From NCBI GenBank assembly GCA_030770545.1, contig JAUCMP010000026.1:1282501-1346500 (forward strand): DNA of 64,000 nucleotides, given 5' to 3'. How positions within the stretch are numbered: the first letter of the stretch is position 1; each line of letters opens with the position of its first letter. The stretch is from Macropodus opercularis. Its lineage: Eukaryota; Chordata; Actinopteri; Anabantiformes; Osphronemidae. Below are positions 35,423 to 48,245 of the stretch, piece after piece. Under the pieces are notes generated by a model. The model was not told where the DNA came from, made no database searches, and worked only from the letters and a program-made list of their open reading frames with translations. The position numbers and the translations under genes were made by a program.

Positions 35423-37813
35423 ATGGCTCAGCTAACGTACAGCAGAATGTTACATTTACTCAGGTTACCTGTTGATAAAATGTCGGTTTTACGGACAAGG
35501 ACGGAGGCGAAACATGGGCCTGCAGGTTCTGTGCAGTTCATACGCTGCCAGGTAAGGTTTATGTTTAGCTCGAGTTAGGCTAGCTAGCTCGTCAGGCTAG
35601 TTAGTTAGGCAACAGGAAGCAAGAACAGGACATTCAAAGTAAAAGAGCTGGCGCAGAAACACTTACGTCAAAATTGATTTTTATGACAAGAACAGCTCTG
35701 CGCTGCTTCTGCTTAGTGCAGCAGCCTGTAGGCTTTAGCAAAGGAACCTGGTTGTGGCCACGGTTGATCGGATATTTAGATTTCTCTTAACTCCAAAGGA
35801 TAGAAATTGGATAAATAAAACCGGAAGTTTGTTTATTTGCGCTGTTTTGAATTTGGTGGGGAAACTCATATTATTACAATGACGGTTGACTGGTGACAAC
35901 CAGCTGTGCACGCAACCAAGAGGCTGTCATTATTATTATTATGATTATTGCTTCAGTGAGTTGTAGTGGCGCTACCGATCACTGGATATGAGTCGTGTGT
36001 GTTCTTCAGAGGTCTGTGGACTCCAAGGCGCTGCAGGAGAGACAGAAGCAGCAGATGGCCAAAGGTCTTCCCAGACAGAAGCCCATCCCTGGGGTCAAGC
36101 AGGTCATTGTTGTGGCTTCTGGGAAAGGTGGTGTCGGCAAGTCCACCACTGCAGGTACAGTCCTTCTGAAATGTCAGGAGTCTGTTAGTCTGTCAGTCCA
36201 GTAGTCGTGTTGAATGATGTCCTACTTGCTTTTTAATATCTTTTTCTGTGTCTTCAGTGAATCTGGCTCTGGGGTTAATGGCCAACGACTCGGTGAGCAG
36301 CGTCCTGTCTCGTTGTCATACTTAGTTTTCCTGTACTTTTACAGTTTAGTCAGTCATTGTGTTCTGGTTCTGTCTTCCTCAGTCCAAGTCTGTCGGTATG
36401 TTGGACGCTGATGTTTATGGCCCATCTATTCCCAAGCTGATGAACCTGAAGGGAAACCCAGAGCTCACTGACAGTATGTCACATGACACCTTTCTCCTGA
36501 ACGTTGCATGATTGTTCAGGTGTTTGTCTGTAACGTTGTAGCTGAACTGTTTCATCCTCCTTTCAGACAATCTGATGATTCCACTCATTAACTATGGGAT
36601 TCCTTGGTGGGTTTCTTGACTTATAGAACAGTAAATGACAATAAATAGGCACATGTAGAGGATTTCTTTGCGACTCTCCTTCTCCTTTATAATTTATTTT
36701 CTCTCTCAGCATGTCCATGGGTTTCCTGGTGGAGGATGTTGCACCCATAGTGTGGAGGGGGTTGATGGTGATGTCAGCTATTGAGAAACTGCTCAGGCAG
36801 GTAACAACCTTCGTCAGATGGTTAGTTAAGTCACCGGCTCAGGTCAGAATTAAATACTAAGGCAGGGTATTCTCGTCTGTAGGTGGACTGGGGCTCGTTG
36901 GACTACCTGGTGGTCGACATGCCTCCAGGCACGGGAGATGTCCAGCTGTCAATCACGCAGAACATCCCCATATCGGGTAACACTCACTGTATATTTCTGA
37001 TTGTACTGATTAACATAATACAGTGTGTGTGTTTTTTTTGGTCACAAGCAGAAGAGTTTAACTCACATGTGCACGTTTGTCTTTTATCGTGGAGGAGCTG
37101 TAATTGTGTCGACGCCTCAGGACATCGCTTTGCTGGACGCTCGCAGAGGAGCCGAGATGTTTAAGAAAGTTAACGTGCCGGTGTGTAAATACAAACCCAT
37201 GGTTCATGAATTAAAGCAGAAGGCACATCAAAATGTGACTGTACAGTGAAACAGCTGATTATGTCGATTCAATACTGTTCAACTAGATGTGACAACAACT
37301 TTATTAACTCAGATAAAACGTTGCTTGTGTTTCTGTAGGTTCTTGGTCTGGTGCAGAACATGAGCGTGTTCCAGTGTCCCAACTGTAACCACCAGACTCA
37401 TATCTTTGGCTCAGATGGTGCCCGACAGCTCGCAGACACTCTGGGAGTCAAATTGTTAGGTAAGAACCCCAACAAATGTCTACAGTCCAACCAGCTGAGT
37501 GACGTGGGTTTCATAGGTGTTACCCATGTGTGGGCATTTGTCCTTTAACATCAGGTTTAATCTGTGTCTCCCTCCAGGTGATGTTCCTCTGCATCTAAAC
37601 ATCAGAGAGACGTCCGACAGAGGAACGCCTGTGGTTGTCTCATCTCCTGACAGCCCTGAGGTCACCGTTATGTTCTGCCCTGTTTATTCACTTTTATTCC
37701 TTTCTACCGTGTTCTTCATTTATAAGACGTGTTTGCTATTCGCTCTCCAGGCCGACGCGTACAGGAAAGTGGCGTCTGCGGTGGTGCAGAGACTAGAGGA
37801 GGTCAAACTTTGA
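35423..37813 (+). CDS. nubpl: NUBPL (IND1), mitochondrial Fe-S assembly factor for complex I
   Basis: Eleven coding exons: 35423..35551, 36010..36154, 36258..36292, 36383..36473, 36567..36606, 36710..36800, 36883..36976, 37095..37180, 37339..37459, 37578..37660, 37751..37813. All phases agree, giving 325 aa (human about 319). The first exon is basic and acid-poor (MAQLTYSRMLHLLRLP), consistent with a mitochondrial presequence. The Mrp/NBP35 P-loop ATPase core follows: VASGKGGVGKSTTA (deviant Walker A), DADVYGPSIPK, DYLVVDMPPGTGDVQLS, STPQDIALLDARRGA. The CPNC pair in FQCPNCNHQTH binds a transferable [4Fe-4S] cluster at the dimer interface. NUBPL delivers clusters to respiratory complex I; human mutations cause complex I deficiency. 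The exon at 37095 uses an atypical acceptor (cgtggag) with a weak pyrimidine tract, but frame and homology require it. Confidence 0.97.
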
Positions 37814-38037
37814 TTGACTGCTCCAACAGCTGATGAACACGGGCTCTTCATTGTATGTAAACACACATTTCTGAAAGAGAAACACAAACGCACAAACTTC
37901 CTTACTGTCGTACTCTAACACAATACTAGAAAAGTGAGCCATTGAGGATCAAACTCTTAATATTTCACTTTTCTTGTGTTGAACTTCACAGAGCTGCAAA
38001 ACAAACTATTTATTACCTGAAGTGTAAATGAAGCATA

Positions 38038-38043
38038 AATAAA
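38038..38043 (+). terminator. nubpl: nubpl polyadenylation signal
   Basis: Exact AATAAA about 225 nt past the nubpl stop codon, within ataaataaatattg. Confidence 0.7.
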
Positions 38044-40374
38044 TATTGCAATTGTAACATAAAATCAATCCTTCTGTTTGTGATTATTCAAATTTAAAAG
38101 AACCACGTAAAAATTGACCTTTCACAAGAATGTGATATTGTTGAATGACAGAAAAGAGATTTTGTTTGTTACATGAATGTAAACGTACTCAAACAATAAA
38201 AGTGATACCAGTGCGAATGGACGACTCTGAGCATTGTGCATTTCCATGGACTAACAGCAGGGGGCGACGGCTGTACATGAAATTGAGGAAACGTTTCTGG
38301 TTGGTGTGCTCTCAAGCAAGACCACAGCCTGTGACATTTTTTTCCAAACGCTAGTGTTTAAATCAGTAATTCTGTGTGTTTAGATGTCGTAGTCACACGT
38401 CCACATACAGTTACCAAGCTGAGTGTTACCATAAATACATTTCTTTTGTGTTTTGGACCGGACTGGAGTCACGGGACTGTTTCTGGGACCAGAGTGAGAT
38501 GTTTGGGTCACAACGGGTGTTTTTCACACACCCTGCGCCAGAGACTGTGGAGCACAGCTGTGAAATGTCTCACTGTGTAGGATGAGAGCAACACAACCGC
38601 ATCCTGGGAGACGCAGGCACAGAGTCTGGAAAGGTGACAGGAATGAGTGCACACAAACTCGCCTCATCTGGGGGCAGCCCACACGTCTTCCTGGCTGGAG
38701 GTGCTACTGGCGGTTTGCCTGGAGGGGAGATGGCCGAGCAGGCACACACGGCGGCTTCTCCGTTGCTGTGAGGGCCGGCGCTGGCTGGAAGCGGCCCCCT
38801 GCCCGCCCGCTGTAGGAACTCCAGGCAAAACAGAGCTCAGCACATGGACCTGGTTCACCACAAACAAGAGGTAGAGCCTGAGACGGAAATGAAAGTCTAT
38901 GACACACAAGCCACATCTGCTGCATAACCACTGAACACGTTTTATTTCTGTGCACTGACCTGGGTCATGGTTGATGTTTTATTTGTGTATCTCACATTCC
39001 TATAGTGAAACAGGAAGTAAAATATTCTGCACATTCACCTTTTTACAATTAGTTGCTCCCCAACTCACAGAGTGACACAGCACAACTCAGAGCAGCTGCT
39101 TCTGTTTATCCGGCCACAAGTGATGCAGCGTCGTCGAGGCGACGTGCAGGACTGAAGGCGAGCGCTGAGACTGCGAGGTCAGTGTGTGTGTGGGACCTCA
39201 TTAAGGCAGCGCCCCCCCACTCATCCGTCTTCTTCCTCTGGGAGGCTCTGCTGCTTTATTTCTTCTCTCGTCCACCCTGCCCCCCATACGGCGCAAATGT
39301 CGTCAGTAAAAGCTGTTACTAAAAAAGTCACAGAGCTTCATCAAAGCAGAAATCAGAAGAGACACGTTCTGAAGCAGAACACAAAGACCCACAAAACATT
39401 CCACAAGAGACAGACAACAGCGACCAGATACATAAAAGAGTCCGAAAACACCAAAAGAGACAAAAGACGAGACAAACAAACAAAAGATGACAACAAATAG
39501 ACAGCAAATCACTACAAAGACCCGTTTTGTTCCACATCGTCATCCGCTTTAATAATAACAACCCAGGAGTCACATCATTTGGCCTCAGCTACACATTCCT
39601 GCTTGTTTCTTCTTCCACTTTGTTAGAGCATGAGTCACTTTACAGCTTCTTCTTTTTCTCACTGTTTCATTTCCACGCTAATATTTTCTCTCTTCCTTCT
39701 CTTTCTTCCTTTCTTCGCTGACCTTACAACCAGAGGCCTAATTGCTGAGGCTGCAGATTGATTGCTTCTATATTCAGGGATGGAAATCGGACAGAGCCCT
39801 CCCCCTTTTATTTCCCATGATGCTTTTTGCTCCATTGGTTTGAAACCGAACAAAGATAGAGTGGAACACCCTCTTCACTCCTGCTGTCAAAAGACAGATC
39901 CTCCCTTTGTGTTGATGAAGGTCTTTGTGTGTGTGTCTGGCGTCGATGCATGGATTGGATTGTAGTGTGTGTGTGTGTTCGTCAGAGGGTTAATAAGCTC
40001 TGTGGTTCACCTGAGTCCCTCCAGCCTCGGGCCACACCACCAGACGCGTGTGGGTTTGTGTGTCAGCCTGAATAATTTATATGAAAGTCACAGTTTTATC
40101 TCTCTCCTCGTAATTGTACTTTCTCTGCATTATTGCCGCGACAGCTCGGATGAATAAATCAGCGCAGAGACGATGTGAAACGCGAGCAGGATGTGCTGGA
40201 ATGCAGGTGCCTCAATAAAACAGTGTGTGATCATGCAGACGGTGCAGGAAACCACACAGGGCTGGTTAAGGAGCAGTTACAGGAAGAGACTGTCGATTAT
40301 GGCGCTAATGTGCCATAAAACCCAGATAAATGATGTAATGTTGTGTAGAACAGGCTCTAAAACATCATATCTGC

Positions 40375-40440
40375 TGTGACTCTGGTTGATGCCCTTGTCC
40401 TGGGTTTGAATCCCAGCAGCACCTGGTTGTTCACCCACGT
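40375..40440 (+). repeat. Possible tRNA-derived SINE remnant
   Basis: cctgggtttgaatcccagca contains a near-consensus RNA polymerase III B box (GGTTTGAATCC). No clean A box and no cloverleaf could be drawn, so a SINE fossil is more likely than a tRNA gene. Confidence 0.3.
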
Positions 40441-41995
40441 CCATCGAACTCGAGTGACCATGACAGCGCAGAGGTGCCGTTGTTTTGGTGGATACGTTAC
40501 TGAAGGCATCAGACTCACAGCTGGAAGTAAAAGTCATTCAGCGACAAACTGTCGGATGCTCGTGACCCCGATGTGACCCTCAGGCTTCAGGAGGCGTAAC
40601 TGGCTCCACGTCGCTCGGTCTCACCGGGAGACGACGCCTCGCAGCGCGTGTGGAAACACAGAAAGTGCATTTGTACGAGCCTCAGCGAGCGAAGCCGTCG
40701 ACGCTGCGACTCTCTGTGTATGTGTCGGAGATGAAAGGGATGCAGACTAGCCTCAGGCGCCAATTAAAAACAGGCTCAGGTTGCTATGGCGATACAGGTG
40801 AACCGAAGTGCTTCAGGAGAGATTTGAGACGGACAGGCTGGGGTTAAGGTGTAAACGCCGTGAAGCATGTTAATCGTTCATTTACCTGCGTCTCATCACC
40901 ACAATTATGAAAAAAACTTCTACATTTGTCCTTTGTTGTATGTGGATGTGAACAGACTCGACCGTTTATCTGCATCCATTCACAGCGTCACAGACTCTTT
41001 CCCTTCCTTCTGCTCATTATTGAATCTTCTTGTTCATCCCCTGAAGCAGTTTTTCAGTATTTGGATGTTGCAGCTTGTGTCTGTTTGTCATGGAAAGCTG
41101 CCGTTTTCTCCCGTTTTTAGTTTTAATGCTTCTGCTTTCACTTCCCGGAGGAACTTCTGTTCTTTCTCCACACTTGTTGAATTTAAAACGGCTGGTTTAC
41201 TGTAAGACTCCAAAAAGCCAGAGCGGTTTGTTGGTGCAGAAACGTGTCAGTCAGTGTGGAACGAGAACATGTTCGCTTCCTCCAGCCCTGATTGTCAAAC
41301 TCAGCCTGTAGCTGCAGAGTCTCTGACGCTTCTGTTGACTCATGCAGCTGCGAGTGAAGGAGCTGCTGGTCAGTCTTTACAGGAAAGAGAGAGAAGTGAT
41401 TCATGGCGAGCTTTTGTTTCGATTTTGAGGCCGTTTCCTTCTCTGGGCTCACACTCACTAATTTACACGCTTTGACTAAATCCAGCTATTGTCTCAGCTT
41501 CTGTTTTACTCACCAGCTTCTGGAAAACTCGTTTGATACACGGATGAATCTCAATCCTGCCACAGCTCCATCCTCCGTGGGACTGAGAGGATGGACACAC
41601 AGTCAATCCTGCAAATCAAAATCAGATTTTCTTATTCTCCTTCAACGTCAGTTGAAAATAGAGATTTTGTCTAGGACTCAAATCTGGATCATAAATGTCA
41701 ACATTCATCTTATCAACGCTTCAAACCCGCAGCGTCCGCGTTGGGATTATCTCCCTGCCTCGTCTGCCTGGTTTTGACCTTTTGCTTGTTCCTCCTGACT
41801 TTTGGTTTGACTTTAAATTTGCTTCCCGTCATTCCCTCCTGGTTCTTGCTTGACTTTGGCTAAGCCTGTTTTGCATGTAGTAAGTTCACCTGCACCGGTG
41901 ACTCTGAGGAAAACGGCACAAATATCCACCTCAAATCAGTGACATTAAATTTAGGTGGTCAAAGTAGTTTTTTTCAAAACATGGAGGTCATTTTA

Positions 41996-42029
41996 TTCTT
42001 CTTCTTCTTCTTCTTATTATTATTATTAA
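41996..42029. repeat. (CTT)n(ATT)n simple repeat
   Basis: A run of cttcttctt passes directly into attattatt. Confidence 0.9.
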
Positions 42030-42135
42030 TATGCGCCATCTGCATCCTGTCATCACTGACATGAAGAGGAACATACAGGCTTATTTCTGACCCATGTTTG
42101 CTGTTGTCAGCGACACCTCTTGGTTTAAAATGGTG

Positions 42136-42137
42136 GA

Positions 42138-42164
<27 letters not shown>
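42136..42164. repeat. (CA)n microsatellite
   Basis: About 14 uninterrupted CA units. Confidence 0.95.
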
Positions 42165-42168
<4 letters not shown>

Positions 42169-44880
42169 TCAGGTGAGCAGAGGATCATTGGAAGTTACTG
42201 CTGAGATTTAATATTCACTGGGTGGATGCAAACAGCTGCTGCCTCGCTCTCCCTCTGTGTCCTCTGTTTCTAAATGTCACCTCTCTCTCCTGGTGTCCTT
42301 CCCTCGCTCCCTCTTCGCTTTATGCAAACTCACGCCTGCTCCTCCCTCCTGTCTCAGTCCTCTCACCTCCTGCTCCCTCCTCTTCACTCTTCTCTTTATT
42401 GGGCTGTGTCTTTTCGTCTTTACACACTATCTGGCCAAAGTTGATGGAAATGATTGATCATGATAAGTAAAATATTTAGTTTATGCAGCAGAATGTTGTT
42501 GTTTTTACTCCCACAGGTTCCCACATTGCTAAGTACGACTGTCCTTCCTTCACACACTCATAACTGCATATTGCGCCAAAATATTTCTATTGCAGTACGC
42601 GCACACTGCTGTTAACTGCCTCCAGCCAGCTGCTCTCTGCTGCAGCAACCACCCCCCGTGGACGCTGGATAAACCTCGGTGTGTGTCCGCCCTCGTACGA
42701 AGCCGTTCAAGTCATCCTGATTAAAAAACACCAGAACGCTGGTTTCTCTGCTCAGCGCCTTCACGTGTCTGCGTGCAGAACCGTGTGATGAAACCGAAGG
42801 CAGTGTTCCTTCATTGTTCGCTTTTCAGAGGGTTTATTAAAAATCCATGACACGCGGAGGCTGTGAGGATCCAACGCTGTGAACTTTGAAGTTTCACAAA
42901 ACAGGAATGTGCGGCTCAGAGCTGCGGCTGTTTCCTCTCAGCATTAAGGTGATTATCACCAGACTCGTATGTATGGGAACGTGACAGTCAGTCAACGTGC
43001 GCCTGTGAATCACCCTAAGCCCTGAGCTGTCTCGTTCCCAGGAAGCACCATCACACTGGGCAACGTCACGGCTCCAGGCTCAGCTTCCTGCTCAGACCAC
43101 GTGTGGTGAATGCTTCTCTCCGCCAGTTATTTGTGTCTCACCTGTTCTGCCTTCGTGAGCTGCTCTGGCCTCAGACCTTAATGTAGAAAACAGATTTTGT
43201 CTGGTTCTGCGCGGTAAGGTGATGTATATTACAGTCACGCCATAAACGCTGGACTTTGACACCGGAGGACACCCGTCTCCTGCAGGGAGTGGCAGAGCGG
43301 CGGTGCGAAGTACTGCCTGGCTTTGTGCGCGCCTTCCCAGCATGGTGGCATCTTCCCAGCCTGCTTTGCATATGCCTGCGGGGTTTCTGGATCAAAGACA
43401 GGAAGTTGTGAGGCAGGCAGCACCGACGCGGCGCGATGAAGGCCTGGGAGAGGTTTTACTGTACAACGTGCTCACTATGCATTTACAGCTTTGACTCAGG
43501 GCCGCAATGACAGAAGCCGATGGCCTCCTGCTGTTACAGAGATGCAGCGTAACAAACTTTCTCCCAGTCAAACATCACTAAATAAACAGTCTGTGTGCTC
43601 AGACTGGAAAACAACGCTCCACCCTGAGAAGAATTATTATGAGCTACAAGGCTTCACCTCCATCTGTCTTTCCACTTACAGCTGAATGAGTTGATTGCTT
43701 CAGTTTAAAGGACAATTTTCATAGTTTAGAGCCACTTCATTCGCGTTTTCACAGTTCAATTGCTCGTTAAGGCTGTAAACAGGATTAGGAAGAAATGGGT
43801 CATGTAGGCTGTGAATAATCAGGACTCTGCATTTCAACGTTTTGTTTTGTTAACAACTTGCATCGGCTGCGTCTGCCGATGATTTGTTTTAATGCTGTGA
43901 CCTCGCTTGGTCCTGACAGACGTGACAGAATTGCGCGTCTACATTCAGTTGTTCTCTGTCACCTTAGCAGGAAAAATAAATATTTTGTTAGTATAAGTAG
44001 AACAGCATCAATAATTCCTGTTGTCAAACGGTGTGTTTTCTGCCACGTACATCATCTACTGTTAGTGGACGGAAGCAGTGGTTCTAACAGTCTTGGCCCA
44101 TTCACGGCTACGTTGTAGTAGAGCCGTCCCAGCTGAGCACACACCCCGACACAATGGACCGGCCTGGGCCGCTTCTCCAAGCCTGGCACCATGTGAAGGG
44201 ATTATCGCTGCCTGCTCTCCTTCATAGTTTCATTCGGAGCGAGACGGACAGACACTCACAGCTTATGTGTTTTCTTAAAGGACAAGTTAATGAAGTCATG
44301 TTTAAATCTCCCCTCAGAGACGACGGAGCTGTGACTCGTTTAAAATATAAAACTACGAGCTACAAGCTGGCAACTACTGCCAAGAGAGAAACTACTACCA
44401 AACGAAACAGACACAACAGCTGCGAAATAGTTCTCTGGAAAATGAGATAAGAATGAGATTAAACCCAGAAAACATGCTGGAGAGGACTGGTTCTGATGAA
44501 GCAGACATCTTTCATCAGCACAAATCAAATGCATGTGTATAATAAACATTACATCACGACTGGAGGGGAAATCCTGCCTGTGAAGGAGCAGCGGTTTATG
44601 AAACACCAGCCGAAGGGAGGACAGGACGTCCTCTCAACCAATCTGATGCCTCTGCCACAGCTCTGACGCCCAGGGGGCTTTACTTTCAGAGCCGCTTTAA
44701 GGAGATTTTCCAGAAAAACTCGGTTTCATAAGCCCTTGAGTGTCACTTCTGAATGACGTGTGAAGGAAGAAGGACGCGTTCTCTCGTCAGAGGAATGTTT
44801 ATAATGTTTGTCTCTGTGTCCACACTGTCGACTTCGGCAGATAATCAGCTGATAAATCTTTAAATAAAACAGTTGAATAA

Positions 44881-44940
44881 ATTGGACCCGGGATCTTCTC
44901 GCCGTGAGGCGACAGTGCTAACTACCACACCAGCCCGTCT
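44881..44940 (-). repeat. tRNA-like head of a dispersed teleost SINE
   Basis: On the minus strand the order is gtgtggtagttagcactgtc, gcctcacggcgagaagatcc, cgggtcc. This closely follows the widespread fish repeat head (gtagtggttagcactgtcgc, ctcacagcaagaaggt, cctgggttcgaa). A- and B-box-like elements are visible but degenerate. The tail of this repeat family appears separately in the yipf6 intron. Confidence 0.65.
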
Positions 44941-45289
44941 TTACAGATGGTTTAAGTTTGACAACATCAAGTGATGAGCAGAGAAGCAGCAGAACACCAC
45001 CTGTTTATCTGTTACTTGAGAGAAAATGTGAAAAACAAAGCACAATTTAATCCATTTTTAGATTTCCTTCTAATAGATGTGGACAAATGTAGACGTTGAG
45101 GGAACTTGTGAAGTGAAGCAACCAGCAGATGAAGGTGTCAGTTAAATATAGAGGAGACATATAGTTAAGGCAGAACCATAAAAATACCACATGATAGTAC
45201 GTGTTGACATCTTCACTACAGACGCTGAATCCGAATCCTCTCTTTCAGACTCCATCAGCGTTCGGCTCCTAGCAACTGGTCTCGCGGCT

Positions 45290-45590
45290 CTGACACTATA
45301 CAGCGTCGCCCCCCCGCTGACCCCGGCCTGCATCGCCGCACATCAGAGCAATCATGCCATTAAATGTGCTGATGACACCACAGCAGAGCAGCTCTTCACT
45401 AACGAGGATGAGTCAGCCCGCGGAGATGAAGACGAGCCGCTGCAAGGACAACAGTCTCGCTCACAAAGTCAGAGGAAGAGGAGACGCTTCTCCACTTCCC
45501 AAGGACCTCTTCACATCAGCGGAGGCAGCACGTCACGTATGCTCCCACTAGACGAGGACCAGCTCCTGAGCACAGGAGCATCTTGAACCG
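45290..45590 (+). mobile_element. Decayed LINE reverse-transcriptase fragment
   Basis: The plus strand encodes IKCADDTTAEQLFTNEDESA, matching the FADDT catalytic block of fish L2/CR1-like reverse transcriptases but with Phe replaced by Cys. A second frame then reads CKDNSLAHKVR, matching the next conserved block (CQDNNL..NV). The frame change and short length show a dead fragment inside the nubpl-arhgap5 gap. Confidence 0.7.
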
Positions 45591-47899
45591 AGAAGAACTG
45601 TGTGTGTGAGGGTGACAAAAAAGTCTCATCAACAATGAGCATGAAACGCTGTCACTGCTTTTAGCTGCACTGCTTGTTCTAAGTCTCTATAGTGACACAG
45701 CTTCGTCCTTCGTTTTTGCACTTGTTCTCTACAATAACTCGTGTTGTGCTGTTATTTCTGTCGCTGCTGTCTTGTATTTATAGTCTTCCTTGCTTTTCTT
45801 GATTTGTGTGTCTGCAGCTTCTGCTCCCACAGCAACAGCTGCCTTCTGTTCCTCTAACGCCTGAATGTCAAAGTGGCTAATGAAGCCTGCGCTGCGGCTG
45901 CATCCTGCCTTGCTCAGAGGAAGCGTGAGTTCGGCCGCGCTGCTGTTCAGCACCACAAACTTTGAGAGTGGAGGAAAACCGAAGGGTTTTGGGTGCATGC
46001 TGAGATGTGTGGAAAAAACCACCCTGTCAGGATTTCAGCGAGCAGAAAGGTGTGAAACATGAAAGGCTGACAGAAAGTGAGAAATGTGCAGATTCCGTAT
46101 GGAGGTGCTGATGGTGCAGCGCCTGTGGCAGCCACCGGCCGCACTGCACTCAACCAAACCTCCTCAGCAGCTCCAGCGCTGGTGCCTGTGGACTACACTT
46201 CCCAGGATGCCCGTCAACGATAGCGCGTTTGTCTAAAACACATTTAGTTCCCATTTGTGCACATTAAGACTGGATGTAGCTTCATGTGCTGCTTGGTCAC
46301 GACACCTCATTGTCTCATATCAGGTTTCTTCTGTGATTGAATTGAGAAAACTTTCCCCCAAGGCTCAAATACAACCTGAGAGAACAAGAGTTTCATGTTC
46401 AAGTCTGTTCTGCTTGCGTGAAGGCAGCACAGCGAGCCGTGTTGATTCAGCAGCTGGTGAGGGGTACTGAGGGATTCCTAATAAAGAGGCCAGTGGCTTT
46501 ATTCTGCCTCACCGACTGGACCTAAAAGGTGAAGCTTTCGGTTTTTTCGGAGCAGACACAGAAGCACAACGTCTCCCATATACTGTATATTTTTGTTTGT
46601 TTATCTTCATCTGATGCAGATGATCAGCTTTTCAGTGACTTAACGTATTAACGAGGGGTTTCGAGTATTTAACGCCATCACAGTTTTCAGTGTTATTTTG
46701 CACTGGGTTAATTTTAGATCTGGGCCCTTCCCCACTGACTGTAGCAGCTCTCGTGTCATCGTCTATCTGAGCTCTGAGGCTCATTAACACAGCAATGCAC
46801 TCGAGGGAGTGCGCTGGAACCAGCCGCCCATATTGATCCCAACCCAGAACCAGTAAAATATAAATGAAGGGCTTCCACTGTGGGCTCCATCTTCCAACTG
46901 CGTCAGCAGAGCTTCGGTTTTATCTCAGTCAATATTTTGACTGCATTGTTGTTTTGGCTCACCCATTAAAAAAACCAAAGCAGCCACAACCAATCGAGAC
47001 TAAACAGATGCGTGTCTTGCTGATGAGCTGGTTGGGCTGCAAATGGCTTCAGATGGTTTTATACTAAAAGCAGGAAACTACAGCATCCAAGGCTGGTTTC
47101 TGGTGAGCACACAGAGGCACCGCATCCATCCACCTGCATTCCCCGTAGAGAACATTTCTGCTTTTCTATTCAGGCACATTATACATAATTAAACAATTTT
47201 CACAGGAAAAAAATAATCCCCTGCATAATTACATCATAGAGCGAAAGAGAGATTTTAATTTGTATTTAGATGCTCTGGCAACATGCTTCATCTGACGTTC
47301 ATGCCAATAAAGAGGATTATTGAGATGAATCAGAAACAGTTATTCTATATTTGCACAAACAGGATCAAAGAGACAGTCGCACAATGACAGCGAAAGGAAA
47401 ACACAGGAAAGCGCAGCACAAAACCTAATCTTTCAACCCCCACAGACCTGCCGCGCCTCCGAGCTGCGGACTGTTCCAACGCCGAGGATGCTGCGCCGCC
47501 TCCTGCCTCCGCTGCGGCCCCGGTAGCAGCAGGTGGACCTGCCACAGAGGCCGGTGGACGGAGTGTGTGCGCTGAACCCAGATGTGTGGGACATTTGCGT
47601 CCTTCGGTGTTTAGCAAGAGGCAGAGGGGACAGACGTCCAGCGGTGCCGCAGTTATTGTCGTAACTCACTACAGGGGGACATGCGGCGGCAGACGGGGAA
47701 GTTTGGGGGACGCAGGTTGTGCAGTGATCCCTCCCGGGGCTTTGTCAGGGCTCCCACATAAGGAGAAGCCTTGTGCTCTGCTAGTTGATCTCCAGGCGCC
47801 TGGGAGACAGCGTTTGGCCCCGGGCCGCGCAAGTGGTTCATCTGGCCGTGAGTTGTGTTCAGGGACCCGTGCGGGTAACATTACTCTGCTGCTTTGACT

Positions 47900-48245
47900 T
47901 GAATAAAACGTGAGAGAGGCTGAGTGGAAGTGGTGGAGCGACAGGGGAGAGGGAGGGAGTCGCCATTGCTGCCTGGCAGCGCTGCTGAGGGGAGGGAGCA
48001 GAGCAGCTTCGGCTTCAACGCCAACCGCACCAACGCCTCCAAAAGCCAGCAAACCCAGGCTCAGCGGCCGCTCGGGACTGAAGGGACTGAACCCCCGCTG
48101 GACCCGAGCCGGAGCCGGTCGGACACAACAACGAGCGCAGGTCGTGGATTGTACAGCGGAGTTTTGTGGCTTTTACTGTGGGAATGCTTTCTCCTCCTCT
48201 CCGTGGTATGTGGATCTGGGAGCGACCATGTTATTAGGTGGGTAG
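47900..48245 (+). promoter_or_regulatory. arhgap5: Probable arhgap5 promoter-proximal region and first non-coding exon
   Basis: A GC- and CpG-rich block about 4.3 kb upstream of the arhgap5 coding exon. It includes gggagagggagggagtcgcc and several purine-rich stretches typical of a vertebrate 5' UTR. A possible donor (TTATTAG|gtgggtag) lies near 48237, and further CpG-rich sequence continues to about 48560. The matching 5' UTR acceptor is at 52280 (gtgtcttgcag). The exact start site cannot be set from sequence. Confidence 0.45.

Larger units (their letters stand above)
37814..47899. other. Gene-poor 10-kb gap between nubpl and arhgap5
   Basis: No gene could be supported on either strand. Contents noted: nubpl polyadenylation signal at 38038-38043, simple repeats near 39181, 39967, 41996-42029 and 42136-42164, a C/T-rich block at about 42240-42420, SINE-like fragments near 40375 and 44881, and a decayed LINE reverse-transcriptase fragment at about 45290-45590. 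The remaining sequence has many short random frames only. Long-range enhancers could be present but cannot be recognised from sequence alone. Confidence 0.6.

Noticed and set aside
40375..40440. Possible tRNA gene
   Set aside because: Only a B-box-like motif is present; no cloverleaf or proper A box could be formed.
42222..42470. 82- and 66-codon plus-strand frames
   Set aside because: Low-complexity C/T-rich DNA between genes.
45191..45586. 131-codon open frame as a possible host gene
   Set aside because: Its core matches a LINE reverse-transcriptase block with a mutated catalytic neighbourhood and a frame change, so it is a dead element.
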